DNA from: Chloroflexota bacterium
Lineage (GTDB): Bacteria > Chloroflexota > Chloroflexia > Chloroheliales > Chloroheliaceae
Assembly (NCBI GenBank): GCA_028287745.1
Contig: JAQBPB010000044.1
Coordinates: forward strand, 1-42,819
Reading direction: 5' to 3'
Length of the DNA: 42,819 bases
The position numbers and the translations under genes were made by a program. Of the stretch, positions 34,739-42,533 are shown piece by piece. Within the stretch, counting starts at the first letter, position 1; each line of letters opens with the position of its first letter. Under the pieces are notes generated by a model. It did no database searches and had not been told where the DNA came from. It saw nothing but the letters and a program-made list of their open reading frames with translations.

Positions 34739-34771
34739 AAGGTTAGGTTCCGGTCAATTGTTTTCAATTTG

Positions 34772-34798
34772 TGTTATATTTATCTTAATAAATATAAC
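34772..34798 (+). promoter_or_regulatory. Palindromic operator-like site over an extended -10 upstream of guaA
   Basis: GTTATATTTAT (34773-34783) and ATAAATATAAC (34788-34798) are a perfect 11-bp inverted repeat with a 4-base centre. The left arm includes an extended -10 (TGTTATATT, 34772-34780). A repressor bound here would block the guaA promoter. Confidence 0.5.
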
Positions 34799-34860
34799 TC
34801 TATGTTTCAACTATACTGGCCTATAAGGTCTGACAAAGAAAGGTTTCACGGCTCAATTCC

Positions 34861-36438
34861 ATGCCCACTGTAAGTAGTGAAGCAATCGTTATCCTGGATT
34901 TTGGTTCTCAATTTACCCGGCTCATCGCTCGCCGGTTGCGGGAGGCCAGAGTTTACTGTGAAATTCTACCCCATGATGCTAACTGGGAGAAAATTGCCGC
35001 GCTGAACCCGCGCGGTTTCGTACTATCAGGTGGTCCGGCCAGTGTCTATGAGCCGGGCGCGCCGCAGTTACCCGGCTACGTGCTAGAAAGCGGCCTGCCG
35101 GTCTTAGGGATTTGTTACGGAATGGGCCTGTTGGCCCGCGAATTAGGTGGCAAGGTTGAAGCGGCCGCCATGCGCGAATACGGCCAGGCCGATGTCCAGG
35201 TCGAATCCGGCTCCCGGCTGTTCCAGGGCTTGCCCTCAACCATCAGTGTCTGGATGAGCCACGGTGACAATATTGCCGCGCCGCCGCCGGGCTTCGCTAT
35301 TAGCGCGACTACGCGCAATACTCCCGTAGCCGCCATGGAAGGTCAGAACCCGGCAACCGGCGCCCCTATTTTGGGCGTACAGTTCCACCCGGAAGTCAAC
35401 CATACTCAGCACGGTGAAGGCATTTTACGCCACTTCCTTTACGAAGTCTGCCAGTGCAAAGGCGACTGGACAGCCGATAGTTTCATTACTACGGCGGTTA
35501 AAATGGTTCAGGACACGGTTGGACCGGACGATCACGCGATTTGCGCCCTGAGTGGCGGCGTAGATTCGGCCGTAGCCGCAAGCCTGGTTGGCCGGGCCCT
35601 GGGCGACCGCCTGACCTGTGTCTTTGTCAATAACGGCCTGTTGCGCCAGGGCGAAGCCGAAAGCGTCGTAAAGACCTTCCGGGATGAACTGGGCTTAAAG
35701 CTGATTTATATTGACGCGGTCCAGCGCTTTATGGACAAACTGGCCGGAGTAATTGACCCGGAAGAAAAGCGGAAAATTATCGGTAACGAATTTATTCGTA
35801 TATTTGAAGACGAAGCCCGCAAGCTTGGTGATATTAAATGGCTGGTCCAGGGTACGTTATACCCGGATGTTATCGAAAGTGCTACCCCGGAAACCAAAGC
35901 GGCCAGCCGCATTAAGACTCATCATAATGTTGGTGGCCTGCCACTTGATATGGAACTTAAGCTAATAGAACCTTTGCGCTATCTGTTCAAGGACGAAGTG
36001 CGGCGCGTAGGGGCGGAACTGGGCCTGCCGGAAGAAGTCGTCTGGCGGCAGCCCTTCCCGGGACCGGGTCTGGCAGTTCGCGTACTTGGCGCTGTTAGCG
36101 AGGACCGGTTGGCGGTCTTACGTGCAGCCGATGCGGTAGTCCGGGAAGAAATTAAAAACGCCCGGTTGGATGGTGAAGGAGAAAACGCGGTCTGGCAATA
36201 CTTTGCCGTGTTGACTCCCTTACAAAGTGTCGGAGTGATGGGAGATGGCCGGACATACAGTAACCTGGTAGCGGTAAGAGCCGTTTCAAGCAAAGATGGC
36301 ATGACCGCCGATTGGGCCAGGTTGCCGCATGACCTGCTGGGCCGGATAAGCAGCCGGATTGTAAACGAAGTACCAGGCGTCAACCGGGTCGTTTACGATA
36401 TAACCAGCAAACCCCCGGCTACAATTGAGTGGGAATAA
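34861..36438 (+). CDS. guaA: GMP synthase (glutamine-hydrolysing)
   Basis: GuaA turns XMP into GMP using ATP and glutamine. The 525-residue protein has the class I amidotransferase domain (C85 in LGICYGMG, H176 and E178 in FHPEV), the PP-loop SGGVDS at 231-236, and the XMP-binding C-terminal dimer domain with [13 protein letters not shown] and the C-terminal signature KPPATIEWE. All catalytic residues are present. The length is normal. The ATG is preceded by AAGAAAGG at rather long spacing. The response regulator gene begins 19 bases after its stop, so it is part of the same transcript or close to it. The palindrome upstream is its likely control site. Confidence 0.97.
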   Translation: MPTVSSEAIVILDFGSQFTRLIARRLREARVYCEILPHDANWEKIAALNPRGFVLSGGPASVYEPGAPQLPGYVLESGLPVLGICYGMGLLARELGGKVEAAAMREYGQADVQVESGSRLFQGLPSTISVWMSHGDNIAAPPPGFAISATTRNTPVAAMEGQNPATGAPILGVQFHPEVNHTQHGEGILRHFLYEVCQCKGDWTADSFITTAVKMVQDTVGPDDHAICALSGGVDSAVAASLVGRALGDRLTCVFVNNGLLRQGEAESVVKTFRDELGLKLIYIDAVQRFMDKLAGVIDPEEKRKIIGNEFIRIFEDEARKLGDIKWLVQGTLYPDVIESATPETKAASRIKTHHNVGGLPLDMELKLIEPLRYLFKDEVRRVGAELGLPEEVVWRQPFPGPGLAVRVLGAVSEDRLAVLRAADAVVREEIKNARLDGEGENAVWQYFAVLTPLQSVGVMGDGRTYSNLVAVRAVSSKDGMTADWARLPHDLLGRISSRIVNEVPGVNRVVYDITSKPPATIEWE

Positions 36439-36457
36439 TCAAAGCAGGTGATTTTAC

Positions 36458-37195
36458 ATGAATCTACCCACTATCCTGATTGTCGATGATGACCCACATA
36501 TCCTCAGGCTGGTCAGACAGAGTCTTGAGGTAGAGGGTTTTGAAGTCAGTACGGCCGTTACGGGACAGCAAGCGTTAAATAAATTAACTCGCGAGTTGCC
36601 CAACCTGGCAATCGTAGATTTGAAGCTGCCCGATATTGACGGGTTCGAGGTCTGCCGCCGGATTCAGCAATATGCAATCGTGCCGGTTATCATGCTTACG
36701 GGCATAGATAATACCGAAACGATTGTAGACGGCCTGGACCGCTACGCCGAAGATTATATTGTTAAACCTTTCAATGCGCGGGAACTGGCGGCAAGAGTGC
36801 GCCGGGTCCTGCGCCGGTTTGGCGATGTACAGACTACCAGTTCTTCGGCTGAAATAGTGGTTGATGATTCATTAAGAATAAACTTTGGGCAACACTGGGC
36901 CGATATACACGGCCATCACCAGGAACTAACCCCCACGGAGTCTAAACTCCTGCATATGCTGGTGCGCCACGCCGGGCAGGTCCTGACGACCGACTCGCTG
37001 CTGGCGAGAGTCTGGAGTCCTGAAGAAGAAGTCTATGTGGAAGGGCTAAGGGTCCATATCCGCCGCCTTCGCGAGAAAATTGAACCTGATCCTTCCAAAC
37101 CAGTCTATATTTTAACCGAGCGGGGGGTTGGTTACCGCTTTAAACAGTTTTCACATGAAGCCCCGGCCGCTAATGGCCTCGTCACACCCAAATAA
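36458..37195 (+). CDS. OmpR/PhoB-type response regulator
   Basis: The 245-residue protein has a receiver domain (1-120) with the acidic triad D10-D11-D12, phospho-acceptor D54 in VDLKLPDIDG and Lys in VKPFNA. A winged-helix DNA-binding domain (about 135-235) follows, with LTPTESKLLHMLVRHAGQVLT and VEGLRVHIRRLREKIEPDP plus RGVGYRF. It probably activates or represses genes when phosphorylated by the kinase encoded 86 bases downstream. The start has AGGTGA about 9 bases before the ATG. A targeted set of genes cannot be named. Confidence 0.93.
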   Translation: MNLPTILIVDDDPHILRLVRQSLEVEGFEVSTAVTGQQALNKLTRELPNLAIVDLKLPDIDGFEVCRRIQQYAIVPVIMLTGIDNTETIVDGLDRYAEDYIVKPFNARELAARVRRVLRRFGDVQTTSSSAEIVVDDSLRINFGQHWADIHGHHQELTPTESKLLHMLVRHAGQVLTTDSLLARVWSPEEEVYVEGLRVHIRRLREKIEPDPSKPVYILTERGVGYRFKQFSHEAPAANGLVTPK

Positions 37196-37281
37196 TATGA
37201 CCTTATTAATCTGCATCGTGTTAAGCTAACAAAGCTGGCTTTAAAACCTGGCTGAAGTGGGGATAGTGGGATTGAAGTTTA

Positions 37282-39138
37282 ATGAATGAAATAAAATCTC
37301 CAACCAGTGGCAGTGGAAAAACTCCGGTCTCAAGATATAACAGTACGGAAGAAGAGCTTGGTTTTTTACGCCAGCAAGTAGCCGAACTGGAAGGTCAGAA
37401 CCAGCAGCTTTACCAGAACTGGTTTCTTTTGCAACAGCGCCTTTCGACCAGTAACCTGAACGAAAGAGAACGACTGGAATTTATTTCCCACGTGGCTCAC
37501 GAATTGCGCACACCGCTTACCTCCATTAAAGGTTATGTTGACCTGGTAATGGAAGGCGAAACCGGCCCGATTACTGAGTTACAGCGTGAATTTTTAAGCG
37601 TGGTCGGGTTAAACGCCGAAAAGCTGGCCCATATAATCTCCGACTTACTGGATATTTCCCGGTTAGAGGCGCGCCAGCTCAGTTTCAGGCCGGTCGTGGT
37701 TGATTTCCGCACCCTGATACTGAATATCTCAGCCCAGGTCCGCCCCCAGTTGGAAGCTAAAGGCACCAAATTAGAAGTTAACGCGCCAAATGGCGGGCCT
37801 CTGACTGCCAGCCTGGACCCGGAACGCTTCAGCCAGGCTATCCGGGCAATTATCGCACATGCCGGGCAGGTAACGCCCCAGGGCAAAACGGTCAAAGTGA
37901 CCATTGAAGCCGACCCGACCGAGTCAAATGCTATCATCCGGGTAGAAGACCAGGGGCCGGGCATTGAGGCGGAGGACCTGGAGCGAGTCTTTACCAAGTT
38001 CTGGCGGCCCCAAAATCAAGCCTGGGGCGAAGGCGCCGGGGCCGGGTTGGGCCTGGCAATTGCCAAGAATATAATTGATGCCCACGAAGGACAGGCCAGG
38101 GTCGAAAACCAACCGCCTGAAATCGGCGGCAGCATCATAACGGTTACTATGCCCTTGCTCAGCCGGGCGTTAGGGCTGGATAGTATCCCCGAAGAAGAGC
38201 CGGAAGAAGCACCGCATTATGCCGCGCTGGTTATAACGCAAAATCCGGATTTTGGTAAAGTAATCGAACAAACTTTAGGAAAAGTCGGTTTTCAGGTTAT
38301 TATTGCTTCCGACCGTTCCGAATTAATGGCCGAATCACCGGCCTGGCAGCCCGATTTAATTATCAATAACGGGGCCGAACCGGAGCTACTTAACGAGGAG
38401 GAAAGCCAGAAGGTCGGCTCAACCCTGCGGGGAGCGGCTACGCTGACCCTCAACCTTTCGCCGGTCGAGCAGCGGGTAATTGTAGCCGGGGCCAAAGCGG
38501 TCTTACCCTGGCCCGCCCCTGAGAAGTTAATTACCCAGCACCTGGGCCTGGTAATTACCCCTTCGGATAGTTCGGCCGACCCGGAAGAATTCCTGGCGCA
38601 GCAAACTATTTTGCTGGTCAGCCCGTCCAGTGATAACCTGCGCAGCCTGGACCGGTTGGTCCGGGAAGCGGGCTTTGTCAAAATCTACCGGGCCATGCGA
38701 GAAGCCGATGCTTTAACACTGGCCCGCCGCTACAAACCCGACTGGCTCTTGCTGGATGTGCCTGGCCCGGTCGAAGGCGGGAACGACGAGCCAACCCTTT
38801 TTGAGATGCTCCGCGAGGATCAGCTTTTAATAAAGACACCGACTATTGTATTTTTACATCCGGACCTTATTGCACCCGACCCGTCCCCGGATTACCGGCC
38901 AACTTTTACCGGTAAAGACCTGCGCCGTATCACTACCGATGAGCTAAAGGCGCGCCGCCGGGGCACCGGAGAGTTGCGCGGCAGGCCTCGCAGCAGCGGG
39001 GAAGAAGGCAGCCGGGGCGGCGGACTCCGGTCAAATGGGACAGATGAACTAAAAGGGCTATATTATAACGTCGTACCAAAACCTTTTATTCAGCAGCGTT
39101 TAGTAACGGTAGCTCGGCGGTTGTGTTCTTTGCGATAG
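37282..39138 (+). CDS. Sensor histidine kinase with two C-terminal receiver-like domains
   Basis: The 618-residue protein starts with a coiled coil, then HisKA with H73 in VAHELRTP, and an HATPase_c domain (about 175-295) with DQGPGIE and GAGLGLAI. Two receiver-like domains follow. The first (about 310-435) has lost the acceptor Asp (PDLIINNG), so it is a pseudo-receiver. The second (442-618) keeps D492 in LLLDVPG, but its KPF motif (K600) is 80 residues past the PTIVFL strand, where 27 is seen in the single receiver encoded downstream. An Arg/Gly-rich insert of about 53 residues lies between. No sensor or membrane domain is seen. It is flanked by response regulators at 36458 and 39216, which are its likely partners. 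Confidence 0.9.
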   Translation: MNEIKSPTSGSGKTPVSRYNSTEEELGFLRQQVAELEGQNQQLYQNWFLLQQRLSTSNLNERERLEFISHVAHELRTPLTSIKGYVDLVMEGETGPITELQREFLSVVGLNAEKLAHIISDLLDISRLEARQLSFRPVVVDFRTLILNISAQVRPQLEAKGTKLEVNAPNGGPLTASLDPERFSQAIRAIIAHAGQVTPQGKTVKVTIEADPTESNAIIRVEDQGPGIEAEDLERVFTKFWRPQNQAWGEGAGAGLGLAIAKNIIDAHEGQARVENQPPEIGGSIITVTMPLLSRALGLDSIPEEEPEEAPHYAALVITQNPDFGKVIEQTLGKVGFQVIIASDRSELMAESPAWQPDLIINNGAEPELLNEEESQKVGSTLRGAATLTLNLSPVEQRVIVAGAKAVLPWPAPEKLITQHLGLVITPSDSSADPEEFLAQQTILLVSPSSDNLRSLDRLVREAGFVKIYRAMREADALTLARRYKPDWLLLDVPGPVEGGNDEPTLFEMLREDQLLIKTPTIVFLHPDLIAPDPSPDYRPTFTGKDLRRITTDELKARRRGTGELRGRPRSSGEEGSRGGGLRSNGTDELKGLYYNVVPKPFIQQRLVTVARRLCSLR

Positions 39139-39215
39139 CTTCAGAATTCCGTTGAAATTGTAACCTGTTCGATTTAAATGGTTCTTTGTAAATGGTTAAT
39201 TCAAAAGGGGTCTCC

Positions 39216-39575
39216 ATGAAGGTGCTTGTAGCGGAAGACGAGAAAGATATCCGGCGGCTGGTAGTTTTTACACTGGAACGCGCCGGGTATGAGATTATAG
39301 AGGCCTGTGACGGGCGTGAGGCATTGAAGTTAGCCACCGAGAACCAGCCGAACCTGATCCTGCTGGATGTGATGATGCCTTTTATGAGTGGTTATGAAGT
39401 TTGCCGGAAGTTGCGGGCCATACCCGAGTTAGAAAATACCCCGATTGTCCTGCTTTCGGCAAAAGCCCAAAATTATGAGATTGGTGAGGGCCTGCAAGCA
39501 GGTGCTACCGATTACCTTATAAAGCCATTTATCCCGCGTGAGTTGGCCGCAAAAGTTAAGCAAATGATTGGGTAA
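39216..39575 (+). CDS. Stand-alone receiver (CheY-like response regulator)
   Basis: The 119-residue protein is a single receiver domain. E7-D8-E9 form the acidic cluster, D51 in LLDVMMPF is the acceptor, S88-range Ser follows the VLLS strand, and Lys is in LIKPFIP. There is no output domain, so it should act by protein contact or as a phosphate shuttle. The frame opens at 39192, but the ATG at 39216 is chosen because AAAAGGGG lies 5 bases before it and receiver domains begin with this MKVLV. The gene closes the two-component group that starts at 36458. Confidence 0.92.
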   Translation: MKVLVAEDEKDIRRLVVFTLERAGYEIIEACDGREALKLATENQPNLILLDVMMPFMSGYEVCRKLRAIPELENTPIVLLSAKAQNYEIGEGLQAGATDYLIKPFIPRELAAKVKQMIG

Positions 39576-39725
39576 AGCTGGCCGCAAGCCGGTTACCCGG
39601 GGCGAAATAGTGCCAGGCCTGCCTGACACGCCTGTTTTTGCTAACTACCGAAATTTAAAAAATCTCGTTAAACGTTTCCGTTCAACGTTCTACGAAAAAT
39701 CCTGACTATATAAAGAGGTAAGTCC

Positions 39726-40916
39726 TTGACTGTACGAACCAGCCTGAAGGCACAACAATTTTCCGAGTCGGTCATCCGGGAGATGACCCGCCTGTTCCTG
39801 GACCGCGAGAGCCGACCGGGTATCTTACCGGGCGTCAACCTGGCCCAGGGTTTTCCGGATTTCGCCGCCCCGGCCGAAATGAAGGCCGCAGCCTGCCAGG
39901 CCATAAACGAAGACATTAACCAGTACGCTATCACCTGGGGTTCGAAAACCCTGCGCAACGCCATCGCCACTAAAACCGAACACTTCCGGGGCTTCCGGCC
40001 AGACCCTGAGCGCGAAATAACCGTCGCCTGTGGCGCGACCGAGTCTATGATGGCGGCAGTGCTGGCGGTAGTCGACCCGGGCGATGAAGTGGTTATTTTT
40101 GAGCCTTTTTATGAAAATTATGGGCCGGACGCTATCCTGAGCGGCGCGGTCCCCCGCCACGTGACCCTTTACGAGCCGGATTGGCATTTTGACCAGGCCG
40201 AACTGGCGGCGGCTTTTAACTCTAAAACCCGCGCGATTATTATCAATACCCCCAACAACCCGACCGGCAAAGTTTTCAGCCGGGACGAGCTGGAATTTAT
40301 TGCCGGACTTTGCCGTAAATGGGACGTTATCGCCATTACCGATGAAATTTACGAGCATATGGTCTACAGCGGTGAGCATATCAATCTGGCGACCCTGCCC
40401 GGTATGTACGAACGGACGATTACCATCAGTGGACTGTCCAAGACCTACTCGGCCACCGGCTGGCGGATTGGCTGGCTAATCGCCCCACCGGAAATTAGCA
40501 ACGCCATTCGTAAGGTCCACGACTTTTTGACCGTCGGAGCCGCCGCCCCCTTGCAGGAAGGCGCCGCCTTCGCCCTGGGCTTTATGGACGAGTACTACGA
40601 AAACCTGGGCAACCTGTACCGGGTCAAACGCGACTATATGATGGAGTTCCTGCGCGAGGCCGGGTTCCACCCTTACGAGCCGCAAGGAGCCTATTACATC
40701 ATGACCGATGCCGGTGACCTGCTGAAGCGGTTCAACCAGCCAGACGATGTGAGCTTCGCCCGCTTTATGATTGACGAGATTGGCCTGGCAACCGTGCCCG
40801 GTTCATCCTTCTACCGGGATAAAAACCAGGGCCGCACCAAAATCCGGTTCTGCTTCTGCAAGAAACCGGAAACTCTCGAACGCGCCCGCGACCTGCTTTT
40901 AAGCCTGGGTAAGTAA
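39726..40916 (+). CDS. PLP-dependent aminotransferase class I/II
   Basis: The 396-residue protein has the fold type I motifs: NLAQGFPDF, ACGATESMMAAV, FEPFYENY, NTPNNPTGKVFS, ITDEIYEHMVY and the Schiff-base Lys in SGLSKTYSATGWRIGW. It resembles the KAT/methionine aminotransferase-type group (YbdL/MtnE-like), which act on kynurenine, glutamine or methionine keto forms; the substrate is not fixed. The start is TTG at 39726, supported by AGAGGTAAG 5-10 bases upstream. It lies 150 bases after the receiver gene and is probably separately expressed. Confidence 0.88.
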   Translation: MTVRTSLKAQQFSESVIREMTRLFLDRESRPGILPGVNLAQGFPDFAAPAEMKAAACQAINEDINQYAITWGSKTLRNAIATKTEHFRGFRPDPEREITVACGATESMMAAVLAVVDPGDEVVIFEPFYENYGPDAILSGAVPRHVTLYEPDWHFDQAELAAAFNSKTRAIIINTPNNPTGKVFSRDELEFIAGLCRKWDVIAITDEIYEHMVYSGEHINLATLPGMYERTITISGLSKTYSATGWRIGWLIAPPEISNAIRKVHDFLTVGAAAPLQEGAAFALGFMDEYYENLGNLYRVKRDYMMEFLREAGFHPYEPQGAYYIMTDAGDLLKRFNQPDDVSFARFMIDEIGLATVPGSSFYRDKNQGRTKIRFCFCKKPETLERARDLLLSLGK

Positions 40917-40944
40917 GATAGCCTTAGCAGGGCCGCTCAAGCAT

Positions 40945-41035
40945 TTGTCATTCCGAATCTGATTGGGTAGGACGGTTGGGCTGAATAGGCACAGCACCAC
41001 AACCAGGAGAATCTTAACCGGGTCCGGAATGACAA
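40945..41035. repeat. MITE-like inverted repeat
   Basis: TTGTCATTCCG at 40945-40955 and CGGAATGACAA at 41025-41035 are perfect 11-bp inverted ends of an element of about 91 bases. The terminal GTCATTC-x-GA pattern is that of short palindromic elements common in many bacterial genomes. The interior is poorly paired, so this looks like a decayed copy. Confidence 0.55.
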
Positions 41036-41096
41036 AATAGCCTCTCCCGCCGTACCCGGCGGATGCTAAACCATTTGCAAAGAGTAGCGCGGTTAT

Positions 41097-41130
41097 ACTG
41101 GCGCAGCCATTGACAGTGGCCTGCGCCGGT
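41097..41130 (+). other. Strong hairpin in non-coding DNA
   Basis: ACTGGCGCAG (41097-41106) pairs with CTGCGCCGGT (41121-41130) with one G-U type pair. A further short inner pairing CCATTG/CAGTGG closes the loop. No T-run follows, so it is not an obvious terminator. Confidence 0.5.
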
Positions 41131-41227
41131 ATTAGAATCGTTGTAGAGTGTTCAACCCCTAAAGTTATTAATATCCCGGCACCACCACCCGGCTAAATCA
41201 AATTACGTCCTTCTATGGAACCCCCTA

Positions 41228-41345
41228 CCTGTCATAAGCTTGTAACCTTTAACGGCTCTCACCGGGCAAGACTTCACCTGCCTTGCCGGGGTATAAGCCT
41301 GACAGGCCGTGATCATCCGGTCCCACCAGCCAGAATACCCGCTGG
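41228..41345 (+). other. Possible structured RNA upstream of the secreted protein gene
   Basis: CCTGTCA (41228-41234) pairs with TGACAGG (41300-41306) and encloses an inner hairpin, CCGGGCAAG (41262-41270) with CTTGCCGGG (41282-41290), one mismatch. A small CCAGC/GCTGG stem (41326-41345) follows. The run AGCCAGAATACCCGC resembles the 3' conserved box of cobalamin riboswitches (AGCCAGGAGACCUGCC), but the 5' core is not recognisable. Class assignment is therefore weak. Confidence 0.3.
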
Positions 41346-41535
41346 GCAGTCAGACCCGGTCTACCACCTTACCAGCGTTACTTTTATTCACTCTTACCCT
41401 TAACTGCTAAAGCCTCTATTGCTTCAGCCTTAATTATAAATGTGCTTGAGACGAAGTAATCCAGTCTTTAACATCAACTCTTATCAGCCTGAATTGATTT
41501 AATTATGACCAAATCATTCAAGGAGGATTAAAGAA

Positions 41536-42066
41536 ATGAAACGAAAATTAAGCTTGATTTCTCTGGCTTTGCTGCTGCTTGGCCTGTTCATGGCAGTAGG
41601 AGATGTCGCCCCGGCTAGCGCTCACGACGATAGGGAGGACAGAGCAGCAACTTACACTTTCCCCATCGGGGGCGTACATGCTGACCGGATGTGTGCTTTC
41701 TACTCTTTCAATGGGACATATACGCTGACCAATTTTGCCGTGCAGGACGGTAAACTTGTAAGCCTGGGTACTATTAGCGGCACAATTACCTACCCCTGCG
41801 GCCAACCGCCGGTTACGATTACGGACCAACCGCAGACCCTACCCGTTAGCAGTATCAATGCAACTTGCAGCCAGGTTATCATTCAATTCGGGCTTACCCA
41901 GTTACAGGCGAATACCGGGATAATCCTGCAAGGCGCGACCCTTAATATTAGTGCTCGAGGAGAGGAGCATAATTTTTGCTCCCTGGCTAGAGCCGTCAGC
42001 AAAGGAGCGCCACCCGACACCCTGGCGCATAAGTTAAATAAGAAGCTTGGCCTGGTTAGAGATTAA
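41536..42066 (+). CDS. Small secreted protein of unknown function
   Basis: The 176-residue protein has a Sec signal peptide: MKRK, then a hydrophobic core, with a likely AxA cut after PASA near residue 33. The mature part is mostly beta with three Cys-rich spots: C53, C87, C108 and C147 area. The sequence ATCSQVIIQFGLTQLQANTGIIL then LNISARGEEHNFCSLARAV resembles secreted actinobacterial/Chloroflexota proteins with a 'C-x-ILNLTLGPLDLNLLG...C' pattern, of unknown role. The ATG has AAGGAGG at ideal spacing. It stands alone, with two hairpins after it. Confidence 0.75.
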   Translation: MKRKLSLISLALLLLGLFMAVGDVAPASAHDDREDRAATYTFPIGGVHADRMCAFYSFNGTYTLTNFAVQDGKLVSLGTISGTITYPCGQPPVTITDQPQTLPVSSINATCSQVIIQFGLTQLQANTGIILQGATLNISARGEEHNFCSLARAVSKGAPPDTLAHKLNKKLGLVRD

Positions 42067-42180
42067 CTTTTAACAATGTTCAGACCCAACTATAACCGGA
42101 ATTTTCATGAACACCGGTTGTTTTAAGGCTTTTATGAGAGTTGTCAAAGCTTGTAAAAGCCTTTAAGTTATACCAAAATA

Positions 42181-42210
42181 GGCTAAACCCTTGAGCGGGT
42201 TTAGCCTTTT
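42181..42210 (+). terminator. Intrinsic terminator after the secreted protein gene
   Basis: GGCTAAACCC (42181-42190) pairs perfectly with GGGTTTAGCC (42197-42206) with a 6-base loop, followed by TTTT. Confidence 0.85.
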
Positions 42211-42289
42211 AATGTGGCCTAACCTTGTCTTTTTTGCACGCTGGCAAGGAGCCTTTTTACAATCTTAACCTTTCTCAACCTTCCATTTG

Positions 42290-42318
42290 CTGACAACTAA
42301 GAGGGTTACATCTATAAT
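42290..42318 (+). promoter_or_regulatory. Sigma-70-type promoter for the cytochrome gene
   Basis: CTGACA (42290-42295) and TATAAT (42313-42318) are spaced by 17 bases, close to consensus. The next start codon is at 42534, so the leader is about 210 bases, long enough for RNA-level control. Confidence 0.7.
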
Positions 42319-42533
42319 AGAAACAGGTTACGTAGATTTCGTTTGGTTTTTTGCAACTTTCCTTTCTTTCCGTAAAAAGTTAAAACGGGTATTTCCCTGG
42401 GGTTCTAAAACAGCGGTAGTTCAAACTTGCCCTTTGCCTGGTATTACGCCAACCGGGATACCCTTTTCAATTTAAGATTTCGCGCTTGTCAACCAGGCTT
42501 ACAACGTCGTCTTTAGTCTAGGAGGAAGCGGGC

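Larger units (their letters stand above)
40917..41535. other. Gene-free stretch with repeat and hairpins
   Basis: Both strands were read and no coding frame is convincing. The contents are a MITE-like inverted repeat (40945-41035), a hairpin (41097-41130), a nested-stem region (41228-41345) and the start region of the secreted protein gene (AGGAGG at 41521-41526). Confidence 0.6.
42067..42533. other. Intergenic region between the secreted protein and the cytochrome gene
   Basis: No gene is seen. It holds two hairpins near 42094-42166 (AACCGG/CCGGTT at 42094-42119; GGCTTTTA/TAAAAGCC within 42123-42166), a terminator at 42181-42210 and a promoter at 42290-42318, followed by a leader of about 210 bases. 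Confidence 0.6.

Noticed and set aside
41228..41345. Confident cobalamin riboswitch
   Set aside because: Only a 3' box looks similar. The 5' core and the downstream gene do not fit, so it is given only as a low-confidence structured region.
41215..41403. 62-codon frame in the 41-kb gap
   Set aside because: There is no ribosome binding site and the reading is low-complexity and unlike a protein. The region is better described by stems.
42287..42475. 62-codon frame upstream of the cytochrome gene
   Set aside because: It overlaps the promoter at 42290-42318 and has no ribosome site or coding character.
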